Shown: positions 15,299 to 20,835 of the stretch, piece after piece
Layout of the letters: every line of letters starts with the position of its first letter
How positions within the stretch are numbered: position 1 is the stretch's first letter
Assembly: GCA_964370965.1 (NCBI GenBank)
Contig: CAYJLW010000073.1
Coordinates: 1-20,835 of the forward strand
Direction: 5' to 3'
Length of the DNA: 20,835 bases
From: CAYJLW01 sp964370965
Lineage (GTDB): Bacteria > Actinomycetota > Acidimicrobiia > UBA2766
Program-made: the position numbers and the translations under genes
The notes under the pieces: generated by a model
Database searches by the model: none
What the model saw: only the letters and a program-made list of their open reading frames with translations
Told to the model about the DNA's origin: nothing

Positions 15299-18200
15299 GA
15301 GGGGATCCCTCCCTCTCGCCAGGCGACGACGGCCCGGGGCGCCTCCAGCGGGCATGTCGTGGGGCACTCCTCACCGTCACAGGGGCGGGGCAGCCAGCGC
15401 ACGTGCAGGCTGCGACGCATCGATCCGTCCGCCCAGTGCGTCCCCGTCACCTCGACGCGCACCTCGTCGTCCGAGCCGATCCCCGTGCCCGCGTCGTCCA
15501 CCCGGTACGGAGCGCTGTAACCGACTCGTACGGTGCCGTCGGCATCGGTGATGCAGTCCGGCGCGCCCGCCGGGTCGCCTTCGCAGGTGAGTTCCAGGCC
15601 CCCGGTGTCCGGGGCGGCCGGGTCCCGATCGTGTGGCTCGCCGTAGACACCGAAATCGAGCGCCCAGTTAGCCCACTCCTCGGGCTCGCCGCTTCCCATG
15701 AGGTTCAGCGTCGACACCTTGGCGGCGTTGCGGGGCACGACCTCCACCCCGACGAAGGCCCCCGGAATGGGCGCGCCGGTCAGGGGGTCGCGGACCTCGA
15801 CGGAGAACTCGAAGCGGTCGTCGGTGTAGATGAGCACGGGAGCGCCCTCGGGCTCCCCGGCGGCGGAACCGTCCGGGACGTGCAGCCCCACGAACGGAGT
15901 GTGGTAGTCCGAGGAGATCTCGGCGAACGCGACCGCCTCGACGCCCGTGTCGTCGGTGACTGTGAGCTCCACGACTACGGAGCGTTCCTCGGGGGGAAGG
16001 GTGTAATCGACCTGCGGGTCCGTTCCTGCCAGGTCGCCGGCCACCAACCAGCGGTAGCCGAGCGGGCCGCCGTCGGGGTCACGCGACAAACCGGCATCGA
16101 GGTGCAGGATCTGCGGATTGTCCGCGTCGACGGTGTAGCGGATCACGGCCTGGGGCGAGCAGGTCTCCCCCGTGTAGAGGACGACGTCGTCGCTGGAGTT
16201 GTCGCGCAGGAAGGCGACGGCGTCGCCGTTGCCGCTCACGAACGGACGCAGCGTGTTCGCCCAGTCGTCCATCATGGTTGTCGCCCCCGTGACGAGGTCA
16301 CGTGAGTAGGTCGCCCAAGCTCCGCTCGGGGCCCCGCCCGGGACAAGGAGGTCCCCCGCCCGGGACTGGAACACGACGTAGCGCCCGTCGTCGTTCAGGG
16401 ACGGGTTGCGGCTGTGGTCGTTGCCCGGGACGCCCGTGACGGACGTGACGCTGGCGACGGACTCGGTGCCCGCGCCGACGTCGAACACGACCACCTGGTC
16501 CTTGGTCGAGACACTCCGGTGGTAGGCCAGCTTCGAGCCGTCGGCCGAGAACGACACCGTGCCCGCCCCAGGGGGGTCGCCTTGCGTCGACCAGTTGTCC
16601 CGCACCTTCGTCGGCGCGCCGCCGCCGCTGATCACGTAGAGGTCGCCGGCAAGGAGATACGCGACGCCGGTGCCGTCGCCGGAGATCGCCAGCGGGTAGG
16701 CGCCGTCGGGCCCGATCCGGGAAGCCGACCCCGAGGAGACGCCGACGCGGTACATGGCCGAGATCCCCGCCACGTCGTTCGCCCAGCCGATCACAGTGGC
16801 GCCCCCGTCGGTGAGAGCGTCCCGCGGTGGAATCCACAAGGCGCGCTCCTCGCCGTCGATGACGGGGCGGATAGCGGTGGTGGTGCCCGCCGCCCGCCGG
16901 TGGACGTAGGCGTTGGTGCCGGTCACGCCCGTCACCAGGTTGGTCGCCGACGACAGGAACACGACCGTGTCCCCGTCAGCGCTCACGGACGGGTTCAGAC
17001 TGGCGTTGTCGGCCTGCGCCCCCCCCGTGGCCACGGACACCCTCGTCATCCGGTTAGTTGCCCGCTCGAACGCGAAGATGTCGGTGTGGTGGTTCGTGTC
17101 GGGTTCCTGTGAGCCGTCCTCGGGGTCGAGGAGCTGTTCCTTGGCCGACTGGAACACGGTGACGGCGGCGTTGGTGTCCGTAGAGACCTGAGCGCTGTCG
17201 TCCAGTCCGAGGCCGAAGGACGTGTCGACCTGGCCGCCGACGAACACGAACTCGGGATCAGGGGGGGTCTCCATGCTCTGCAGGGCCATCTCTGAGGCGA
17301 CGGGGTCTCCGGCGGCGTTGTAGGGCGGCCCGGACCGGTGTACGAGCCAGAGCCCGTCGTCGGAGATCGCGCCGTCGTAGTTGTCGCCCGGGAACGGGTC
17401 CCCCGCCCGGCCCAGGGTCGCCACGCTCGTGACCGCCGTGGCCGTGTCGCGCACGAAGACGTCCGCGCCCCGGTTGAAGTCCCGCGCGTCGGCGTCGAGG
17501 CCGGGCGCCCGGGACGTGAAGGTGACGAACCGGCCGCCCCCGGAGATGTCCGGGGCCCAGCTCTCGCCCTCTCCCACACCCCCGCCCGGCTTGACGCTCA
17601 CCAGAGTCGTCTCCCCCGTGTCGCGGTCGCGCACGAAGACGTCAGCGGCGCCGTTCGTGTCCCCGGCGACGAGGTTCCCGGCCCGGGAGGTGAAGGCGAC
17701 GTAGCGGCCGTCCGCGCTGAGGCTCGCCTCGGCGCTGTCGCCGTCGCCGAGGGCCCCCGACGGATCGAGGGAGACGACCTCGATCGCCCCGGTGCCGAGG
17801 TCCTTCACGAAGACCTGCACGGCGTCGCCGCCGGCGCCGTCGGCGGCGAACGCGGCGGGCAGCAGGGCCCGGGAGGAGGACTCGAAGGCGACGAGATGCC
17901 CGTCCCGGCTCACGGCCGGCCCGAAGCTGTCCGCGTCGGCCTGCACGCCGGCGGCCTCGCTCACGCGGGTCGTGGTGGCGGTCGCCCGGTTGTGTACGAA
18001 CACGTCGGCCTTGTTGTTCGTGTCACCTGGTTCCCCGTTCGGGCCCGGGGGGACGATGTTCGTCGCCAGGGACCAGAACGCGATCACGTTGCCGTCCCCG
18101 CTGATCGCCGGATGTCCGCTCTCGGCCTCGGTGAGACCGCCCCCGGCCGCGCGGCTCACGAGTGTCGTGGTGCGTCCCTGCCGATCGAAGGCGAAGACGT

Positions 18201-18711
18201 CGGCGGCGCCGTTCGTGTCGCCGACGACGAGGTTCGTCGCCTCGGACGCGAACACCACGGTGGCGGCCCCGTCGCTCAGCGCCGGCGCCCAGCTGTTGGC
18301 GTCGGGTTCGGCTCCGGGGCTGGCGGCGTTGTCCACGCGGTCTGTTTCGTAGAGATCGCGATCATGCACCCAGACGTGGCGGGTGCTGCCGTCCGGGTAG
18401 CCATAGGCGCCGCTGCGGGCAAAGGGGGCCCGGGCGTCGTAGCCGACGTAGCGACCGTCGCCGGTCATGTCCGGGTTGGCATAGACGGCCTGGCCGATGT
18501 TGGAGATGAACCCCTGCGCCGGCGAGCGGGCGGGCAGGACCCCTTCGCAGACGGGGTCGCCGGGGTCGCCTCGCCCGGGCGGTGCTGCGACACCGGCTTC
18601 GGGCGGAACGACGATCGTGCCCGCCAGCAGCGAGAGGGCGGCAGCGAGCGTTACGCCCCGTGCCAACACGGTGCGCATCCCCCGCTCCCGACCGGCGTGC
18701 TCGTCCGTCAA
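15295..18711 (-). CDS. Secreted TolB/WD40-like double beta-propeller protein with PKD-like domain
   Basis: About 1,138 residues. A signal peptide (VTLAAALSLLAGTIVV, ending near VAA at residue 43) is followed by about 14 PD40/TolB-like blades of about 50-60 residues up to residue 855. Typical blades carry SxDGRYVAFxS, GDTNGAADVF and a DRxTGxTTLVS strand. A PKD-like domain follows (about 860-932: LDAGLSRDPDGGPLGYRW ... VVVELTVTDDTG), then an Ig-like region (ADGTVRVGYSAP) and a Cys-rich tail. Propellers of this kind bind proteins or glycans; no catalytic motif is seen. TTG at 18711 is preferred because GGAGGTGA lies 4 bases upstream; ATG at 18678, with weaker GGGAG, is the alternative and also keeps the signal peptide. 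The TGA stop overlaps the start of the giant gene (ATGA), so the two are co-transcribed and probably translationally coupled. No anchor or sorting signal is visible. Confidence 0.9.
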   Translation of the reverse strand: MTDEHAGRERGMRTVLARGVTLAAALSLLAGTIVVPPEAGVAAPPGRGDPGDPVCEGVLPARSPAQGFISNIGQAVYANPDMTGDGRYVGYDARAPFARSGAYGYPDGSTRHVWVHDRDLYETDRVDNAASPGAEPDANSWAPALSDGAATVVFASEATNLVVGDTNGAADVFAFDRQGRTTTLVSRAAGGGLTEAESGHPAISGDGNVIAFWSLATNIVPPGPNGEPGDTNNKADVFVHNRATATTTRVSEAAGVQADADSFGPAVSRDGHLVAFESSSRALLPAAFAADGAGGDAVQVFVKDLGTGAIEVVSLDPSGALGDGDSAEASLSADGRYVAFTSRAGNLVAGDTNGAADVFVRDRDTGETTLVSVKPGGGVGEGESWAPDISGGGRFVTFTSRAPGLDADARDFNRGADVFVRDTATAVTSVATLGRAGDPFPGDNYDGAISDDGLWLVHRSGPPYNAAGDPVASEMALQSMETPPDPEFVFVGGQVDTSFGLGLDDSAQVSTDTNAAVTVFQSAKEQLLDPEDGSQEPDTNHHTDIFAFERATNRMTRVSVATGGAQADNASLNPSVSADGDTVVFLSSATNLVTGVTGTNAYVHRRAAGTTTAIRPVIDGEERALWIPPRDALTDGGATVIGWANDVAGISAMYRVGVSSGSASRIGPDGAYPLAISGDGTGVAYLLAGDLYVISGGGAPTKVRDNWSTQGDPPGAGTVSFSADGSKLAYHRSVSTKDQVVVFDVGAGTESVASVTSVTGVPGNDHSRNPSLNDDGRYVVFQSRAGDLLVPGGAPSGAWATYSRDLVTGATTMMDDWANTLRPFVSGNGDAVAFLRDNSSDDVVLYTGETCSPQAVIRYTVDADNPQILHLDAGLSRDPDGGPLGYRWLVAGDLAGTDPQVDYTLPPEERSVVVELTVTDDTGVEAVAFAEISSDYHTPFVGLHVPDGSAAGEPEGAPVLIYTDDRFEFSVEVRDPLTGAPIPGAFVGVEVVPRNAAKVSTLNLMGSGEPEEWANWALDFGVYGEPHDRDPAAPDTGGLELTCEGDPAGAPDCITDADGTVRVGYSAPYRVDDAGTGIGSDDEVRVEVTGTHWADGSMRRSLHVRWLPRPCDGEECPTTCPLEAPRAVVAWREGGIPS

Positions 18712-18962
18712 CGCGTCACCTCCCTGCCCTGGATACGCGTCCTCAGCCTCGGAGCACCCGAGAGACGCAGCGTAAGCGACTACGGGTCCGCGCGCATCGG
18801 CGGTTTGCGCCATCTGCCCTGCGCTGCCCCGTCCGGGTGGCGCGCCCGCCGCACGTCCCACGGCGGCGGCGGTATGAGCGTCCGGTGGGTGCAATCGCTG
18901 GCCGTATGGTGGGGTGTCGGGCGATCTGCACCGACCGTCCTGCACCCGACGGCGCCGACGTT
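18712..18962. other. Intergenic region before the propeller operon
   Basis: About 250 bp without a gene. It holds the GGAGGTGA ribosome binding site (18716-18723) of the propeller gene and presumably the operon promoter, but no convincing -35/-10 pair was found. Near 18916-18950 there is a weak gtcggg/cccgac inverted repeat and two near-identical copies of tgcac(c)cgac, which could be part of a terminator for the zinc-ribbon gene or a regulator site. Confidence 0.5.
18716..18723 (-). promoter_or_regulatory. Strong ribosome binding site selecting a TTG start
   Basis: On the minus strand GGAGGTGA, a full anti-16S match, lies 4 bases before TTG (18711). The next in-frame candidate, ATG at 18678, has only GGGAG six bases upstream. 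Confidence 0.6.
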
Positions 18963-19664
18963 TCAGCCCTGGCGGTTCACGAGGAGCGTCGTGAGGAGGT
19001 GCGTGGAGCGACCCACGGGCGGCACGGAGCCCGCCGCGCAGGAACCCGTGCGCGGCACCCATCCGGGGGGCGCGTCCGGCAACTCGTCCAGGGCGACGAC
19101 CATGGCGTGGCCGTCCCGGTAGAGCCACGACCGCTGGGCCGGGCCCCGACCCGGCCGGTCGTCGGCCGTTGCCGCGTCGCCTCCAGCGCTGACCATGGGC
19201 CTTCCCATGGTGACGGCGTGCGCCACGCACGGATCCTCGGGGGAGGCGCCGGGCGCGTCGAGAAGCCACTCGGCGGCGATCCCGTGGCAGAGGAGGTCGA
19301 GGTCAGACGTGCCGGCGGTGTCGCACAGCCGGCCGGCCGCGGAACGGACGGACGCCGCGGCCCGGTCCCGCCACGCCCTCGGGACCCGCACCGCCGCCAC
19401 CCGGCGACCCCCGTCGCGCAGGGCGCGGGCGAGCAGGGCGACCTCGCGCCCGGCGCCGTCGGCGTGGACGACGAGCACGGGGCGCAGCCCCGCGGCGGTG
19501 GCACCGGAGAGCGCCGCGACTCCGCGGTCGGAGAGCGACAGGTCGGGCGTGGAACAGGACCAGCAGATGTGCCAGCGCGTGGGCCGACGGCACACCAGAC
19601 ACGCCATCCCGAGGCCGTCGTCGGTCTCGACGGTGACCTCCCTGTCGGCAACCTCGGCACGCAT
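18963..19664 (-). CDS. Zinc-ribbon protein of unknown function
   Basis: A 233-residue product. Near the N-terminus are two CxxC pairs (C22/C25 and C34/C37: CLVC and CWSC) separated by eight residues, a compact zinc-ribbon knuckle. The rest has alternating hydrophobic strands and Arg/Ala-rich helices (GLRPVLVVHADG then LLARALRDGGRRVAAVRVP), suggesting a small alpha/beta domain. ComF-like proteins also begin with a zinc ribbon, but the phosphoribosyltransferase signature is missing here, so that identity is not supported. There is no signal peptide or membrane segment, so it is presumably cytoplasmic, unlike its secreted neighbours. ATG at 19664 has GGAGGTG 4 bases upstream. It is 251 bp from the propeller gene, so probably a separate transcript. 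The coding call is good; the function is unknown. Confidence 0.75.
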   Translation of the reverse strand: MRAEVADREVTVETDDGLGMACLVCRRPTRWHICWSCSTPDLSLSDRGVAALSGATAAGLRPVLVVHADGAGREVALLARALRDGGRRVAAVRVPRAWRDRAAASVRSAAGRLCDTAGTSDLDLLCHGIAAEWLLDAPGASPEDPCVAHAVTMGRPMVSAGGDAATADDRPGRGPAQRSWLYRDGHAMVVALDELPDAPPGWVPRTGSCAAGSVPPVGRSTHLLTTLLVNRQG

Positions 19665-19743
19665 CGTGCACCTCCCGGACAGGCCGATGACGGCCTACCA
19701 CCGCACCGTAGGGCGTCCCCCTGAACCCGGGGAATCCGGGATT

Positions 19744-19772
19744 CGTGCCATTCTCCGCCCGCGAGTGGCACG
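19744..19772. promoter_or_regulatory. Inverted repeat upstream of the zinc-ribbon gene
   Basis: A 7-bp inverted repeat, cgtgcca (19744-19750) and tggcacg (19766-19772), with a 15-base spacer, is centred about 95 bp upstream of the zinc-ribbon start. It could be an operator or a hairpin; a single occurrence gives little support. Confidence 0.25.
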
Positions 19773-19903
19773 GATGTGCATGTGGGAGGGCGGCAACGCC
19801 GCCGGGCTACGGCCCCGGAGGGCGCTCCGCCGGGGCGGCCCGCCCTGCCCCACGGCCGGGCCGGGCCATGCCGGAGCCCAGCGGTTCCCCGAACCCCGCG
19901 GGC

Positions 19904-19915
19904 AAAGTGATGCCG
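19904..19915. repeat. Half-copy of the family-B palindrome
   Basis: aaagtgatgccg matches the left arm of family B (aaactgatgccg) at 11 of 12 bases and begins 24 bp before copy 1. The right half is absent. Confidence 0.45.
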
Positions 19916-19927
19916 CAGACCCAACCC

Positions 19928-19973
19928 AAACTGATGCCGTTTTGCCGGAATCCCGGGAAGACGGCATCACATT
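19928..19973. repeat. 46-bp palindromic repeat, family B, copy 1
   Basis: The left arm aaactgatgccgt (19928-19940) pairs with acggcatcacatt (19961-19973) with two mismatches at the outer end. The unit is identical to copy 2 at about 37 of 46 positions, with the arms best conserved. Confidence 0.85.
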
Positions 19974-20001
19974 GGTGTGCGCTGCCCCCGGGCGCGAGCG
20001 C

Positions 20002-20047
20002 AAACTGATGCCGTCTTCCCGGAATGTCGAGGAAACGGCATCAGTTT
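20002..20047. repeat. 46-bp palindromic repeat, family B, copy 2
   Basis: The arms form a perfect 14-bp inverted repeat when one flanking pair is counted (20001-20014 with 20035-20048), and an inner ttcc/ggaa pairing continues the stem after a one-base bulge. The copy is in direct orientation to copy 1, 28 bp beyond its end. Confidence 0.85.
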
Positions 20048-20122
20048 GACTTCGTCGGGGCGAGCGCCCGTGAGCCCGCCCGCCACCCCGGCGGACTCGC
20101 CTCGGCGTGCCCGCCAGTCGCG

Positions 20123-20153
20123 CAGGCCTCCCACGATCCCTCGGCGGCGCCCG
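20123..20153. repeat. 31-bp direct repeat, copy 1
   Basis: It begins caggcctcccacgatccc and is identical to the copy at 20163-20193 except for two adjacent bases. The two copies start 40 bp apart. Confidence 0.75.
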
Positions 20154-20162
20154 ACCCCGGCC

Positions 20163-20193
20163 CAGGCCTCCTGCGATCCCTCGGCGGCGCCCG
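20163..20193. repeat. 31-bp direct repeat, copy 2
   Basis: It begins caggcctcctgcgatccc and ends four bases from the stop codon of the PKD gene. It overlaps the gatccc/gggatc hairpin. Confidence 0.75.
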
Positions 20194-20198
20194 GGATC
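20175..20198 (-). terminator. Possible terminator hairpin at the end of the PKD gene
   Basis: gatccc (20175-20180) pairs with gggatc (20193-20198) around a 12-base loop containing ggcgcc. The stem runs into the TGA stop (20197-20199) of the minus-strand gene. There is no T-tract, so the termination role is uncertain. Confidence 0.3.
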
Positions 20199-20835
20199 AG
20201 GTCACGGCGACGTCGCCGCCGGCGAGGGACCCGCCGAGGGCGTAGGCGAACCCGCCGGCGTAGGACAGCGACACGACGTCGGTGCCGCAGCCGCCGGTGG
20301 AGAGGTCGTCCACGCTCCAGGCGAGGGTCGCCGACTTCCACGGCCACGCCGCCGTGTGCAGCGCCCACGCCGTGCCCGCCGCCCCGTTCACACCCGCACG
20401 GGCCACGGCCGGGGCGAGGACGACCGCCACGTTCTTGCCCGGCACCATCCCGGCGCCGAGGTCGTCCACCCGGATCGTCCCGAAGTGGAACGACCACCAC
20501 AGGAACGTCACCTTGTGGACGTCGAAGGTCGCCCGTGCCGTGCCCGACACCGGCGAGGGCAACTCCGCCGTCCCCGACACAGCCTGCACCGGGGTCGCCA
20601 CAACCGCACAGCCCACCGTCACGGTCACGGTTGTCGTGTCCAGGGCGCCCTCACCGTCCCCCACCGTCAGGGTGACGTCGTAGACGCCCGGGGACGTGAA
20701 CGTGTGCAGCACCGTGGCCCCCACGCCTGGAAGGGACCCGTCGTCGAAGTCCCAGATCCAGTCCACGATCGTCCCGTCGTCGGTGGAGCCGCTTCCGTCG
20801 AGCACCGCCGTGAGCGGGGCGTCGCCCGAGGGGGG
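20197..20835 (-). CDS. PKD-domain protein, C-terminal part (5' end outside window)
   Basis: The frame is open to the right edge, so the gene starts beyond 20835; an internal GTG at 20805 falls inside the domain and is not the start. The visible 212 residues open in a PKD domain: SGDAPLTAVLDGSGSTDDG, then WIWDFDDG, HTFTSPGVYDVTLTVGDGEG and TVTVTV (about residues 3-75). After a cysteine comes a beta-rich C-terminal domain of about 135 residues (repeated SGTA near its start, then WWSFHFGTIRVDD and WSVDDLSTGGCGTDVVSLSY) that I do not recognise. It ends GGDVAVT with no anchor or sorting motif. PKD domains are extracellular protein- or glycan-contact modules, so secretion is likely though the N-terminus is not visible. 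It has the same strand as the zinc-ribbon and propeller genes but is separated by 532 bp of repeat-bearing DNA. Confidence 0.85.
   Translation of the reverse strand, partial: PPSGDAPLTAVLDGSGSTDDGTIVDWIWDFDDGSLPGVGATVLHTFTSPGVYDVTLTVGDGEGALDTTTVTVTVGCAVVATPVQAVSGTAELPSPVSGTARATFDVHKVTFLWWSFHFGTIRVDDLGAGMVPGKNVAVVLAPAVARAGVNGAAGTAWALHTAAWPWKSATLAWSVDDLSTGGCGTDVVSLSYAGGFAYALGGSLAGGDVAVT

Larger units (their letters stand above)
19665..20196. other. 532-bp intergenic region rich in repeats
   Basis: No supported gene lies here. The short frames (such as those encoding MPSSRN or MPFCRN peptides) are translations of the palindromic repeats. The region holds a possible upstream element of the zinc-ribbon gene (19744-19772), two family-B palindromes with a half-copy, and two 31-bp direct repeats close to the stop of the PKD gene. 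Confidence 0.65.

Noticed and set aside
15299..15367. Start of the giant protein at 15367
   Set aside because: It would put 23 charged residues before the signal peptide and overlap the upstream gene by about 70 bases; the ATGA start has the better ribosome binding site.
18916..18950. gtcggg/cccgac inverted repeat downstream of the zinc-ribbon gene as a terminator
   Set aside because: Six-bp arms with a 23-base loop and no T-tract are too weak to call.
19695..20049. Small open frames encoding MPSSRN/MPFCRN-type peptides in both directions
   Set aside because: They are translations of the family-B palindromes, with no ribosome binding sites.

Overview
The window is very GC-rich double-stranded genomic DNA, most likely from an actinobacterium. 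The signs are strong G/C third-position bias (which also creates long antisense open frames), GTG/TTG starts with GGAGG-type ribosome binding sites, a KstR-like TetR regulator, and several large secreted repeat proteins. I cannot name the genus. A run of 10 N inside a C/G homopolymer stretch shows that this is a scaffold with a gap.

Layout, left to right: (i) a short minus-strand gene with a prealbumin/Cna-B-like domain and a GFWRNKNG domain; (ii) a divergent plus-strand gene for a secreted LNS2-like HAD phosphatase, broken by the gap; (iii) a convergent intergenic region with two copies of a 46-bp palindrome; (iv) a minus-strand KstR-like TetR gene with an operator-like palindrome at its start; (v) a two-gene minus-strand operon filling about 15.8 kb, made of a roughly 1,130-residue secreted protein with about 14 propeller blades plus a PKD-like domain, whose stop codon overlaps (ATGA) the start of a 4,139-residue secreted repeat protein; (vi) a minus-strand zinc-ribbon protein of unknown function; (vii) a 532-bp intergenic region with a second pair of 46-bp palindromes of unrelated sequence and a 31-bp direct repeat; (viii) the 3' part of another PKD-domain protein that runs off the right edge.

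The common theme is export: four of the seven genes are recognisably secreted or extracellular-type proteins, and the SpaA-like protein has a surface-type fold without a visible signal peptide. The centrepiece is the translationally coupled pair of the double propeller and the giant cysteine-motif repeat protein. Their tight coupling suggests co-production in a fixed ratio and possibly a joint extracellular assembly, but no enzyme motif, sorting signal or membrane anchor was seen in either, so their role is open. No tRNA, rRNA, CRISPR array, transposase or phage gene was seen.
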